A stretch of 64,000 bases of DNA from Paenibacillus alba. Its GTDB lineage: Bacteria; Bacillota; Bacilli; Paenibacillales; NBRC-103111. The notes under the pieces were generated by a model. The model was not told the origin of the DNA, made no database searches, and saw only the letters and a program-made list of their open reading frames with translations. Positions 26,173 to 35,066 of the stretch are shown one piece after another (position 1 is the stretch's first letter; each line of letters opens with the position of its first letter). Location: the NCBI RefSeq assembly GCF_013204855.1, contig NZ_JABMKZ010000003.1, positions 186,001 to 250,000 on the forward strand. Reading direction: 5' to 3'. Made by a program: the position numbers and the translations under genes.

Positions 26173-29100
26173 ATGATGCAAGTACATTTGCCCAATAAAA
26201 AAGCTCCACGATTGCTAGTTGTATTCACAGCTTGCATGTTATTTGCTTCTACCCTTGCGGTGCTTCCCGGCTCCCCTGCTCATGCTTATGTCAGCAGTCT
26301 CGGCAATCTGATCAGCTCGAGTGTGACCGGTGATACCCTGACGCTCACGGTTGATAACGGGGCAGAGCCAAACGATGATCTGTTGGTTATACAAGCCGTA
26401 CAGAATGGAATTTTGAAGGTGGATTACCGGCCGAACGGCGTGGCATCCAGCGCTAAAACGCCGATGATTGATCCGAATAAAACGTGGTCAGCTGTAGGCG
26501 CAACGATCAATACTGCGGCTAATCCGATGACCATCACGACTTCGGCGATGAAAATTGAGATAACGAAAAGTCCCGTACGAATGACCGTGAAGAAGGCAGA
26601 TGGCACTACGCTTCTCTGGGAGCCCTCTGGCGGTGGGGTATTCTCGGACGGCGTGCGTTTCGTCCATGGCACCTCGGACAATATGTACGGCATTCGCAGC
26701 TTTAATGCGTTTGACAGCGGAGGAGACCTGCTGCGCAACACCTCGACGGAGGCTGCTCATGCTGGTGAACAGGGAAATTCCGGTGGACCGCTGATCTGGA
26801 GTACAGCAGGCTATGGCGTACTTGTTGACAGTGATGGCGGTTACCCTTACACAGACGCCGCAACGGGCAAGATGGAGTTTTATTACGGAGGAACTCCTCC
26901 TGAAGGCCGTCGTTATACGAAGCAAAATGTGGAGTATTATATCGTGCTCGGCACACCGAAAGACATTATGAGCGGCGTTGGAGAGATTACGGGTAAACCG
27001 CCGATGCTTCCCAAGTGGTCGCTGGGCTTCATGAACTTCGAGTGGGATACGAATCAGACGGAATTCACGAATAACGTAGACACATACCGCGCCAAAAATA
27101 TCCCGATCGATGCTTACGCCTTTGACTATGACTGGAAAAAGTACGGTGAAACGAACTATGGGGAATTTGCTTGGAATACAACTAATTTCCCAGCGGCTGC
27201 TTCGACGTCCTTAAAGACGACAATGGATGCTAAAGGCATCAAGATGATCGGAATTACAAAGCCTCGCATCGTCACGAAGGATGCTTCTGCGGCTGTTACT
27301 ACGCAAGGGACTGACGCGACAAATGGCGGATATTTTTATCCGGGTCATAGCGAGTATCAGGATTATTTCATCCCTGTAACGGTAAGAAGCATTGATCCTT
27401 ATAATGCCAGCGAGCGCAGCTGGTTCTGGAATCACTCCAAAGATGCTTTCGATAAAGGTATCGTTGGCTGGTGGAATGATGAGACAGACAAGGTCTCGTC
27501 AGGAGGCGCTTCTTATTGGTTTGGGAATTTTACAACTGGCCATATGTCTCAGACGATGTATGAAGGCCAACGGGCTTATACGAGCGGGGCGCAGCGCGTC
27601 TGGCAGACGGCGCGGACGTTCTATCCTGGCGCGCAGCGTTATGCGACAACGCTTTGGTCTGGCGATATTGGCATACAATACAATAAAGGCGAGCGAATCA
27701 GCTGGGCGGCGGGCATGCAGGAGCAGCGGGCAGTGATGCTTTCCTCGGTGAACAACGGTCAAGTGAAATGGGGGATGGATACCGGCGGATTCAATCAGCA
27801 GGATGGGACGACGAATAATCCGAATCCGGATTTATACGCCCGCTGGATGCAATTCAGTGCGCTGACACCCGTTTTCCGCGTTCATGGGAACAATCATCAG
27901 CAGCGCCAGCCTTGGTATTTTGGCTCGACGGCGGAGGAGGCCTCGAAAGAAGCTATCCAGCTTCGCTATTCATTGATTCCTTATATGTATGCCTACGAAA
28001 GAAGTGCGTATGAGAACGGCAATGGGCTTGTCCGGCCTCTCATGCAGGTATATCCGACGGAGGCTGCTGTGAAGAATTATACAGACGCTTGGATGTTCGG
28101 GGATTGGCTTCTGGCAGCGCCGGTCGTGGACAAACAACAGACGAGCAAAGATATTTATTTGCCGGCAGGCACTTGGATCGATTATGCGCGTGGTCAAACC
28201 ATTGCTGGCGGCCAGACGATTCGTTATTCGGTCAACCCGGAGACATTGACAGACATGCCGCTTTTTATTAAAAAAGGTGCTATCATACCGACGCAAAAGG
28301 TTCAGGATTACGTTGGGCAAAGCGCTGTTACTTCTGTTGACGTTGATGTTTTTGCGAACACGACACAATCGAGTTTCACTTACTACGATGATGATGGAGC
28401 TAGTTATAATTACGAAGGCGGCGCCTATTTCAAACAAAATATGACGGCACAGGATAACGGCGCAGGCTCGCAAAGCTTCACATTAGGGGCAAAAAGTGGA
28501 AGTTACGCGCCAGCTCTTCAAACTTATTTGATTAAGCTTCACGGTTCAGCTGCGGCCTCTGTAACGAACAATGCGGCAGCCATGACATCTTACGCCAGCT
28601 TGCAAGCCTTGAAAGCAGCGGCCGGCGAAGGCTGGGCTACGGGTAAGGATATCTACGGCGATGTTACGTATGTGAAGGTTGCAGCAGGTTCCGCATCTGC
28701 CAAAGCAATTGCCACTTCGGGAACGGCTGTGGTGAGTGCGTCTTCTGCGCAATATGAAGCTGAGGATGCATCGCTTTCGGGCGGTACAACGGCTACCAAA
28801 GCTACGATTAACACGAATCATGCGGGATATACGGGGACTGGATTCGTAGATGGCTTGGGCAATGCAGGGGCAGGCGTCACTTTCTATCCGAAGGTGAGCA
28901 CGGGCGGTGACTACAACGTTTCTCTCCGTTATGCGAACGCTTCAGGTGCTGCCAAGTCTGTCAGTATTTTTGTTAATGGTAAAAGGGTGAAATCCACATC
29001 GCTAGGCAATCTGGCTAACTGGGATACATGGGCTACGCAATCGGAGACGCTGCCTTTGACGGCAGGGGTGAATATTGTGACCTACAAGTATTACAGTGAA

Positions 29101-30036
29101 GCAGGTGATACGGGGAATGCGAATCTTGACAACATTACCGTGCCTTTCGCACCTGTAGTTGGCAAGTATGAGGCAGAAAGCGCAGAAATTTCTGGAGGAG
29201 GCACTCCAAACACGAATCACTGGTTCTACAGCGGTGCAGGTTTTGTTGATGGGCTCAGCGCAGCAGGTGCTCAGGTGAAGTACAATGTTAATGTTCCGAG
29301 CGCTGGATCCTATCAAGTCGCTTTGCGTTATGCCAATGGAAATAGTGCTATGAAAACACTAAGTACTTACATTAATGGAATTAAATTAGGTCAAACCAGC
29401 TTCACGAGTCCCGGAGGCAATTGGAACGTTTGGCAAGACAATGTACAGACGGTCTCTTTGAACGCTGGAGCTAATACGATTGCGTTTAAATACGATGCAG
29501 CAGATAGCGGCAGCATTAATCTAGATCGGTTGCTGCTGTCTACCGCGGCGCCGGGAACGCCATCTTCTGAGCAGAATTTGCTCGACAATCCGGATTTCGA
29601 GCGTGATACGAGCCAAAGCCACAATTGGGTCGAGTGGCATCCGAGCACGCAAGCCATTGCTTATGGCATTGACAGCGGCTCAACGACCAATCCGCCGGAG
29701 TCGCCATGGTCAGGCGACAAGCGTGCCTATTTCTTCGCGGCGGGTGCCTATCAGCAAAGCCTTCACCAAACGATTGCGGTACCTGTCAACAATGTGAAGT
29801 ATAAGTTTGAAGCTTGGGTCCGTATGAAGAACACGACCCCAACGACAGCTAGAGCTGAAATTCAAAATTACGGCGGCTCTGCGATTTACGCAAATATCAG
29901 CAACAGTGGCGTTTGGAAATACATTAGCGTCAGCGATATTCTGGTGACGAATGGTCAGCTTGATGTTGGCTTTTATGTAGACTCACCGGGCGGAACGACC
30001 CTGCATATTGATGATGTGCGTGTGACAAAGCAATAA
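26173..30036 (+). CDS. ctsZ: secreted GH31 6-alpha-glucosyltransferase with two CBM35 and a C-terminal CBM
   Basis: A 1287-residue protein with a signal peptide ending near residue 38 (SPAHA). The GH31 barrel spans ~110-720 with nucleophile Asp436 in GWWNDETD and acid/base Asp498 in LWSGDIG. Two CBM35-type modules follow (~855-992 beginning YEAEDASLSG; ~993-1120 beginning YEAESAEISG), then a jelly-roll module (~1135-1287, NLLDNPDFERD) like CBM61. This is the architecture known for the alpha-1,6-glucosyltransferase of Paenibacillus sp. 598K and, from memory, for CtsZ (1284 residues). The enzyme transfers a glucosyl unit from a maltooligosaccharide end to a 6-OH, making the isomaltosyl-ended chains that CtsY uses. 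An AGGGAG site precedes two adjacent ATGs; 26173 is the first. Confidence 0.82.
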   Translation: MMQVHLPNKKAPRLLVVFTACMLFASTLAVLPGSPAHAYVSSLGNLISSSVTGDTLTLTVDNGAEPNDDLLVIQAVQNGILKVDYRPNGVASSAKTPMIDPNKTWSAVGATINTAANPMTITTSAMKIEITKSPVRMTVKKADGTTLLWEPSGGGVFSDGVRFVHGTSDNMYGIRSFNAFDSGGDLLRNTSTEAAHAGEQGNSGGPLIWSTAGYGVLVDSDGGYPYTDAATGKMEFYYGGTPPEGRRYTKQNVEYYIVLGTPKDIMSGVGEITGKPPMLPKWSLGFMNFEWDTNQTEFTNNVDTYRAKNIPIDAYAFDYDWKKYGETNYGEFAWNTTNFPAAASTSLKTTMDAKGIKMIGITKPRIVTKDASAAVTTQGTDATNGGYFYPGHSEYQDYFIPVTVRSIDPYNASERSWFWNHSKDAFDKGIVGWWNDETDKVSSGGASYWFGNFTTGHMSQTMYEGQRAYTSGAQRVWQTARTFYPGAQRYATTLWSGDIGIQYNKGERISWAAGMQEQRAVMLSSVNNGQVKWGMDTGGFNQQDGTTNNPNPDLYARWMQFSALTPVFRVHGNNHQQRQPWYFGSTAEEASKEAIQLRYSLIPYMYAYERSAYENGNGLVRPLMQVYPTEAAVKNYTDAWMFGDWLLAAPVVDKQQTSKDIYLPAGTWIDYARGQTIAGGQTIRYSVNPETLTDMPLFIKKGAIIPTQKVQDYVGQSAVTSVDVDVFANTTQSSFTYYDDDGASYNYEGGAYFKQNMTAQDNGAGSQSFTLGAKSGSYAPALQTYLIKLHGSAAASVTNNAAAMTSYASLQALKAAAGEGWATGKDIYGDVTYVKVAAGSASAKAIATSGTAVVSASSAQYEAEDASLSGGTTATKATINTNHAGYTGTGFVDGLGNAGAGVTFYPKVSTGGDYNVSLRYANASGAAKSVSIFVNGKRVKSTSLGNLANWDTWATQSETLPLTAGVNIVTYKYYSEAGDTGNANLDNITVPFAPVVGKYEAESAEISGGGTPNTNHWFYSGAGFVDGLSAAGAQVKYNVNVPSAGSYQVALRYANGNSAMKTLSTYINGIKLGQTSFTSPGGNWNVWQDNVQTVSLNAGANTIAFKYDAADSGSINLDRLLLSTAAPGTPSSEQNLLDNPDFERDTSQSHNWVEWHPSTQAIAYGIDSGSTTNPPESPWSGDKRAYFFAAGAYQQSLHQTIAVPVNNVKYKFEAWVRMKNTTPTTARAEIQNYGGSAIYANISNSGVWKYISVSDILVTNGQLDVGFYVDSPGGTTLHIDDVRVTKQ

Positions 30037-30038
30037 AC

Positions 30039-30080
30039 AAAAACCAGCGGCTCCCGCATAACGGGGGCCGCTGGTTTGTT
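30039..30080. terminator. strong bidirectional terminator between ctsZ and the convergent oxidoreductase gene
   Basis: AACCAGCGGC and CGGGG-GCCGCTGGTT form a long stem around the loop CATAA. A-rich and T-rich flanks on both sides let it serve the plus-strand operon and the minus-strand gene ending at 30115. Confidence 0.85.
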
Positions 30081-30114
30081 CATTCGAACGAGGGTTTGCT
30101 CGATGATAGTAGGA

Positions 30115-32055
30115 TTAAACGCTTTGCAAGGCTTGCTGCACTTCTTGAACGATGGACAAGGCTGCGCTGCGTGCGCTGGAGAAGGCGCGTTCGGCAAGCT
30201 CGCCTTTGCCTGTACAGCCATCGCCGCAGAAGTAGAAGGGCACATTCTCTACGCGCGTTGGCAGGAGATTATTCGTAGCAATGTTCTTTACGCTGGCAAC
30301 CATCGCTTTCTTCGAAACCCGCTTCACTGCGGTCACATCGCGCCAGCCTGGATAATGCTTGTCGAACAAAGCTTCCATTTGCTTATTTTTTTCTTCCAAG
30401 TAGGCTTTGCGATGCTCATCGTTTTCGAATTGATCGCTAAGGTAGGCGATGCCTTGCAGCAATTGGCCGCCTTCCGGTACCAAAGTATGGTCCGTTGCGG
30501 ACACGTCGCTGATGAACAGCTTATTGTCCATATCGCTGATATAGCTGAAAGGTCTGGCGACAACTTGGCTTAAGCCTACGTCATATACCATAACTTCAGT
30601 GGCTGTATTGGATTCATAAGGGGCAAGGAAAGGTTCCCAGGCTGTGCCTTTTAATAGTTTGACGACTTGCTGGACAGGCATGGCGAAAATGACTTTATCA
30701 AACGCCAACTCCCGTGTTTTGGTTTGGAGAAAGAATTTGCGATCAGCGTATCGCAAGCTTTCGACGCCTTCCTGAAGGGCGATTTCCCATCTTCCTGAGG
30801 ATGTCAGCTTTTGTTTTAGTTGATTCGTAATGACAGCCCAACTGCCTAACACGTAATTAACAGGCTTGGAGGAGAGGAACAGATTGTGGTAATACTCACT
30901 GATCACCGCTCCGGAAACATTGCGAGCATCTTCAGGCGTGATGAAGAAGTTCGAGCAAACGAGATGCTCCCAAAGCTCTTTAACGTCCTCGTCCGCATTG
31001 GATTCAGCCAAATAATCAGCCAAAGTGGCGTAATTTTTTAAATTATGAATGTTTGCGATGATCGCGGCAATTTCGCCTACGAACCGCACTTTTTGAGCTG
31101 TGCTGAGCAAATCGGTTTTCAAAAGGTTAATCGCATCAAGCGGCGCAGGTGTAAGCTGGTTATGTTTGGCGTAAAATACTTTGCGTTTGTCCACTTGCTT
31201 GGAGGAGAACGAAAGGCCCAGTTCCCGTTCCATGTTGGTTAACGTATGGCGATCAATGCCGTAGATGGCATGTGCTCCGTAATTAAGCGTGAAGCCTGCC
31301 TTCTCATAAGTAAAAGCGCGTCCGCCAAGCTGCGGGCTGCGCTCGAATAGAATACCTTCGATGTTAGGATTCTCGGATAAATAAGCTGCTGCGGTCAGGC
31401 CGGCGAGACCTCCGCCGATAATTGCAATTTTCATGTTGTTTTCCTCCTTGGGAACTGGATCTACCTGCAATGAGGCGAAAGGCGCTTCGGATCGAAGTCC
31501 TACCCATATCCAGGCTAAATTGTTTGTCATCATTTCGAGTAAGTCGGCATTATCCTGAATGCACCAAGTTCGGATCGTTCCTATATACATGCAGACCAGC
31601 AAATCGATTTTACGGGGATCAGGCAGCCAATGCAGCAAGCTTTCGGCAAGGATGTTAAGCTGCTGCTGCTCGACCATTTTGACGGTTTCATTTTGTAAGG
31701 AAATGGCTTGCAAGCTTCGAATAAGACGGGGGGACATCCCGATGTTAGACGATAAGTCTAAAAATAATCGATTGATATGTCCTTCAAGAGATTGAACCTT
31801 GGAAGGAGGCTGTTTGACCCAATCCTGAATTAATTCGATTTGCTTGCTGTAAAGGGCTGAGATGAGGGCGTCTTTACTTTTGAAATAATGGTAAAAAGTT
31901 CCTTTAGATGTATGGGTCGCCGCGATGATATCGTCTACGGATACATTCTCATACCCTTTTTCCATGAACATGGTTAAAGCAACTTCCATCATGACATCTC
32001 GTTTTTTGCGGGTAGTGGCTCGCATGAATTGACTCAACCGCTCACTCCGTTCCAA
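30115..32055 (-). CDS. TetR regulator fused in frame to FAD-dependent oxidoreductase
   Basis: One uninterrupted 646-codon frame joins two proteins normally encoded separately. Residues 1-~205 are a TetR-family regulator (helix-turn-helix VSVDDIIAATHTSKGTFYHYFKSKD near 38-60). Residues 208-646 are an FAD/NAD(P)-binding amine-oxidase or phytoene-desaturase-type oxidoreductase: dinucleotide motif GGGLAGLTAAAYL directly after MKIAI, and C-terminal FAD motif FYFCGDGCTGKGELAERAFSSA. An internal AAGGAGG eight bases before the Met208 ATG (31434) would also give the oxidoreductase alone. So either two coupled genes lost the stop between them or a true fusion is made, or both. Role of the oxidoreductase unknown; its substrate could be an isoprenoid or an amine. 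A TetR-type palindrome overlaps its promoter. Confidence 0.8.
   Translation of the reverse strand: MERSERLSQFMRATTRKKRDVMMEVALTMFMEKGYENVSVDDIIAATHTSKGTFYHYFKSKDALISALYSKQIELIQDWVKQPPSKVQSLEGHINRLFLDLSSNIGMSPRLIRSLQAISLQNETVKMVEQQQLNILAESLLHWLPDPRKIDLLVCMYIGTIRTWCIQDNADLLEMMTNNLAWIWVGLRSEAPFASLQVDPVPKEENNMKIAIIGGGLAGLTAAAYLSENPNIEGILFERSPQLGGRAFTYEKAGFTLNYGAHAIYGIDRHTLTNMERELGLSFSSKQVDKRKVFYAKHNQLTPAPLDAINLLKTDLLSTAQKVRFVGEIAAIIANIHNLKNYATLADYLAESNADEDVKELWEHLVCSNFFITPEDARNVSGAVISEYYHNLFLSSKPVNYVLGSWAVITNQLKQKLTSSGRWEIALQEGVESLRYADRKFFLQTKTRELAFDKVIFAMPVQQVVKLLKGTAWEPFLAPYESNTATEVMVYDVGLSQVVARPFSYISDMDNKLFISDVSATDHTLVPEGGQLLQGIAYLSDQFENDEHRKAYLEEKNKQMEALFDKHYPGWRDVTAVKRVSKKAMVASVKNIATNNLLPTRVENVPFYFCGDGCTGKGELAERAFSSARSAALSIVQEVQQALQSV
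31435..31449 (-). promoter_or_regulatory. internal ribosome-binding site at the regulator-oxidoreductase junction
   Basis: On the minus strand AAGGAGG (31449-31443) lies 8 bases before ATG 31434, which begins MKIAIIGGG, the natural N-terminus of an FAD enzyme. This ideal site inside the long frame indicates independent initiation of the oxidoreductase. Confidence 0.8.
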
Positions 32056-32070
32056 GCATCATTTATTCCT

Positions 32071-32099
32071 ATTATATGCAAAAATAGACCGCTAGTCTA
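32071..32099 (-). promoter_or_regulatory. promoter and TetR-type operator for the fused gene
   Basis: On the minus strand TAGACT (32099-32094), a 17-base spacer and TATAAT (32076-32071) form a promoter. The palindrome TAGACCGCTAGTCTA (32085-32099, plus-strand reading) overlaps the -35. The position fits autorepression by the TetR part. No distinct promoter for the divergent GTPase gene at 32229 was identified in the same gap. Confidence 0.6.
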
Positions 32100-32228
32100 C
32101 AATCGAATTAACCTTTGTTTAAAAAACGAAAGAGGAAAGATTAATCTAAACGATTGTTTCCCGTGTGGTACCGCTTTTCACCGTCTATACTTACATTTAG
32201 AAAGCGATGAGAGGATGGACTAACACAC

Positions 32229-33293
32229 TTGATTAAAACCGATTTAGGCTGGAATTCATTTTTTGAAAAAGCGTTTGAATCTTATCAGAACGAAGGGTAC
32301 CAAGCAGGAAGGGTTTCCTTGGAACATAAACATATGTACCGTGTTCTAACCGAATCCGGCGAGCAGTTGGCCGAAATTTCCGGTAAAATGCGTCACCTCG
32401 CGCTGCGGCGTGAGGATTATCCCGCTGTTGGCGATTGGGTTGTTCTTAGTGTTCGGGAAGAGGAACAGCGGGCGACTATCCATGCGGTATTGCCGCGTCA
32501 AAGTAAGTTTTCCCGGAAAGTGGCCGGTCAAGTCACAGATGAGCAAATCGTCGCGACCAATGTGAATACGGTCTTCTTGGTTACCGCACTCAATCAGGAT
32601 TTTAATATCCGCCGGATTGAGCGTTATTTGGTATTGGCTTGGGAAAGCGGAGCAAGTCCTGTCATTGTGCTTAGCAAAGCAGATTTATGTGAAAACCCGG
32701 AAGCTCTTGCTGCAGAAGTTGAAGCTGTTGCCGTTGGTGTGCCTATTCATATTATCAGCGCCGCGGAACAGCGAGGATTGGAGCAACTAGGGGGCTATGT
32801 GACATCTGGCCAGACTGTTGCGCTGCTTGGCTCCTCGGGTGTCGGCAAATCGACATTAGCCAATCACCTGTTTGGCAAGGAAATTCTAGACGTCGGGGAT
32901 ATCCGCTTCGGAGATGACAAAGGGAAGCATACGACGACCCATCGTGAGCTTATTGTATTGCCTGGGGGCGGTATTCTAATTGATACGCCAGGGATGCGCG
33001 AGCTTCAGCTCTGGGATGCCTCTGACGGGCTTAGCACCTCGTTTCAAGATGTTGAGGATATCGCTCAGAGGTGCTTTTTTCAAGATTGCAAGCATGAGAA
33101 TGAACCCAAATGCGCGGTCAGAATGGCGCTGGAAGAAGGGGCGCTTACTGCTGACCGTTTTCAAAGCTATTTGAAATTGCAGAAGGAACTCGCCTATATA
33201 GCCCGCAAAGAAGATAAAGGGCTGCAAGCGGCCGAGAAAGCCAAGTGGAAGAAGATCCACCAAGCGCAAAAAAAGCAGCATAACCGGATTTAA
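32229..33293 (+). CDS. rsgA: RsgA-family circularly permuted ribosome-assembly GTPase
   Basis: A 354-residue protein with the RsgA/YjeQ order: an OB-like N-terminal domain, the permuted GTPase (LSKAD near 142, P-loop GSSGVGKST near 198, DTPGMREL near 252) and a C-terminal zinc region (CFFQDCKHENEPKC near 280). RsgA checks late 30S subunit maturation. The only start at this end is TTG 32229, with a poorly spaced AGAGGA upstream, so initiation may be weak. The gene stands away from the usual prkC-rpe neighbourhood and could be a second, divergent RsgA copy. The symbol is given for the family. Confidence 0.85.
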   Translation: MIKTDLGWNSFFEKAFESYQNEGYQAGRVSLEHKHMYRVLTESGEQLAEISGKMRHLALRREDYPAVGDWVVLSVREEEQRATIHAVLPRQSKFSRKVAGQVTDEQIVATNVNTVFLVTALNQDFNIRRIERYLVLAWESGASPVIVLSKADLCENPEALAAEVEAVAVGVPIHIISAAEQRGLEQLGGYVTSGQTVALLGSSGVGKSTLANHLFGKEILDVGDIRFGDDKGKHTTTHRELIVLPGGGILIDTPGMRELQLWDASDGLSTSFQDVEDIAQRCFFQDCKHENEPKCAVRMALEEGALTADRFQSYLKLQKELAYIARKEDKGLQAAEKAKWKKIHQAQKKQHNRI

Positions 33294-33375
33294 TCGCTCG
33301 CATAAATTGATTAATGGCCCGAGTAGCCTTTTGCCTATAGCTGAATATGCTGTAGAAAAAAGGAGGCTTGAGCCT

Positions 33376-33684
33376 ATGAATCATCAGGAAGCGCATGACC
33401 TGTGCAATAAACATATGCATCGTTATGTCGGTGTAACGATGTCAGACGGCACGATCCATGACGGGATTGTGGAGCATGTAGATGAAGTGAACCTTTACTT
33501 AGCTGTTCCTATTGGCAGCATGGAGTTGGAACAGATGCGTGCATTCGTGCCATTTCCAACCCCTTATCCGTACTTCGGCAACCCGTATTTTTATCCTGGC
33601 TATGGGTTTGGCAGACGGCGTTTTGCAAGACAGGTTCTGCCGTTAGCTGGACTATTAGCCTTGTCGCTTCTTCCTTATTATTAA
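33376..33684 (+). CDS. small protein with Sm-like N-terminus and aromatic-rich tail
   Basis: 102 residues from ATG 33376, preceded by AAAGGAGG; the longer frame start at 33307 lacks a site. Residues ~15-50 (HRYVGVTMSDGTIHDGIVEHVDEVNLYLAVP) read like a short Sm/LSm-type beta barrel. Residues ~58-85 are a Tyr/Pro/Gly/Phe-rich segment followed by RRRFAR and a hydrophobic C-terminus. Similar small proteins occur in spore-forming Bacillales, but I cannot give a family name. No function is proposed. Confidence 0.7.
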   Translation: MNHQEAHDLCNKHMHRYVGVTMSDGTIHDGIVEHVDEVNLYLAVPIGSMELEQMRAFVPFPTPYPYFGNPYFYPGYGFGRRRFARQVLPLAGLLALSLLPYY

Positions 33685-33720
33685 TAGATACGAGCGCATT
33701 TCGCTAGGGAACATTGATCG

Positions 33721-33744
33721 GAAACGGTGGTGTTTCTTTTTTTT
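33721..33744 (+). terminator. intrinsic terminator after the Sm-like small protein gene
   Basis: GAAAC-GGTGGT-GTTTC followed by eight Ts. The stem is only 5 bp but the T-run is long. Confidence 0.65.
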
Positions 33745-33845
33745 GCAATTGTTCCAATTAAAAGTCCTGATTGGATTGGATTTTTTCGATGATTTCCGAT
33801 AAAATTAAGGGAGAAGGTTACGAAAGTGGAGGGACAAGCTTAATT

Positions 33846-34196
33846 ATGAGTGATTGTATTTTTTGTAAAATCGTCGCAGGTGATCTTCCTTCAAAGAAAG
33901 TATATGAAGATGATCAAATTCTAGCTTTTCACGACATTCAGCCTGCTTCGCCTATTCATGTGCTGATCATCCCCAAGAAGCATATTGCTTCTCTGGCAGA
34001 AGCAGGAGATGAGGACTGGGCGTTAATCGGTCAAATTCAGGGTGCTGCCGCACAAATTGCTAGAGAACTAGAAGTTGAACAATCTGGTTATCGCGTAGTT
34101 ACGAATATCGGAGCAAATGCGGGGCAAATTGTTCATCATCTTCACTATCATTTAATGGCAGGGGCACGATTATCCCCTTTAGGCGTTCATAATTAA
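33846..34196 (+). CDS. HIT-family nucleotide-binding protein
   Basis: 116 residues from ATG 33846 (MSDCIFCKIVAGD is the normal family start). The His-triad motif HHLHYHLM lies near residue 98, with CxxC at 4-7. Proteins of this group (Hint/PKCI-like, B. subtilis Hit-like) hydrolyse aminoacyl- or other adenylates. GGAGGG lies about 11 bases upstream of the ATG. It is located before rpsU-yqeY, as often in Bacillales. Confidence 0.9.
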   Translation: MSDCIFCKIVAGDLPSKKVYEDDQILAFHDIQPASPIHVLIIPKKHIASLAEAGDEDWALIGQIQGAAAQIARELEVEQSGYRVVTNIGANAGQIVHHLHYHLMAGARLSPLGVHN

Positions 34197-34226
34197 GGCT
34201 CTCTTTCAAGAATCGAAAGTATTCGA

Positions 34227-34255
34227 TTGACACCCTAATTAGTATCACCTATAAT
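34227..34255 (+). promoter_or_regulatory. sigma-A promoter of rpsU-yqeY
   Basis: TTGACA (34227-34232), a 17-base spacer, TATAAT (34250-34255): both hexamers are perfect consensus matches. The predicted start lies about 50 bases before rpsU. Confidence 0.9.
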
Positions 34256-34310
34256 GGGATTTGATGAACCGTTTGATCTTAGATGGTCTGTTCGGAGGGA
34301 GGGAAAACTG

Positions 34311-34484
34311 TTGTCAGAAACTCGAGTTCGTAAGAACGAAACTATAGATGCTGCACTTCGTCGCTTTAAGCGTTCCATCGCTAAGGATGGCATTCTAGCA
34401 GAAGTTAAGAAACGTAAACACTATGACAAGCCTAGCGTTAAGCGTAAGCTTAAATCAGAGGCTGCTCGTAAGAGAAAGTTCTAG
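34311..34484 (+). CDS. rpsU: 30S ribosomal protein S21
   Basis: 57 residues, the full normal length, starting at TTG 34311 (M)[21 protein letters not shown] after a very strong GGAGGGAGGG site. The Arg/Lys-rich tail [14 protein letters not shown] is typical. S21 binds near the 3' end of 16S rRNA and affects initiation. The TTG start is unusual for an abundant ribosomal protein, but the strong ribosome site and perfect promoter may compensate. An earlier in-frame ATG at 34254 lies within the -10 and cannot be used. Confidence 0.95.
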   Translation: MSETRVRKNETIDAALRRFKRSIAKDGILAEVKKRKHYDKPSVKRKLKSEAARKRKF

Positions 34485-34492
34485 GAGGCAAC

Positions 34493-34936
34493 ATGAGCTT
34501 AAGCGATCGATTGAACGAAGATATGAAGCAAGCGATGAAGAGTCAGGACAAGTTCAAACTCTCGGTTATTCGAATGGTAAGATCTACCATTAAGAATCAA
34601 GAGATTGATCTGAAAAGAGCCTTAGATGACAATGAAGTGCTTGACGTTCTAACTCGTGAAATCAAACAGCGTAAGGATTCCCTCCAAGAATTTACGAAGG
34701 CCGGCAGAGATGATTTGGCCGACAGCCTGAAGGCAGAACTTGTTATTCTAGCTGAGTACATGCCGCAACAGCTTTCTGAGGAAGAAGTGAAAGCCATTGT
34801 ACAGCAGACCATCCAACAAATTGGTGCTTCTTCTAAAGCGGATATGGGCAAAGTGATGACGGCATTGATGCCTCAGGTTAAAGGACGTGCTGATGGTAAG
34901 CTTATCAATCAGTTAGTTCAACAATTATTGGGATAA
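34493..34936 (+). CDS. yqeY: GatB/YqeY domain protein
   Basis: 147 residues: helical N-terminal part, then the C-terminal domain shared with GatB (EYMPQQLSEEEVKAIV, MGKVMTALMPQVKGRADGKLI). The GatB tail binds tRNA in the amidotransferase; the role of free YqeY is not established. It lies 8 bp after rpsU and is co-transcribed with it, the common Firmicute arrangement. Confidence 0.93.
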   Translation: MSLSDRLNEDMKQAMKSQDKFKLSVIRMVRSTIKNQEIDLKRALDDNEVLDVLTREIKQRKDSLQEFTKAGRDDLADSLKAELVILAEYMPQQLSEEEVKAIVQQTIQQIGASSKADMGKVMTALMPQVKGRADGKLINQLVQQLLG

Positions 34937-34953
34937 TACAAAATATGTTTGAC

Positions 34954-34997
34954 AAGGCCGAGGGGATATTTATCTACTCGGCCTTTTATTTTTTTGT
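34954..34997 (+). terminator. intrinsic terminator after yqeY
   Basis: AAGGCCGAG / CTCGGCCTT around a loop of about 13 bases, followed by a T-rich run. Confidence 0.85.
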
Positions 34998-35066
34998 AAA
35001 ATGAAACAGTTTGGTTGTTCAGGCGTACATATTAATGATAAGGAAGAATCAGGGAAGGAGTGAAAG

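Noticed and set aside
33307..33375. N-terminal extensions of several frames (for example starts at 33307, 33771, 15048, 15871, 34254, 61540)
   Set aside because: Ribosome sites and family starts point to the internal codons used in the feature list.
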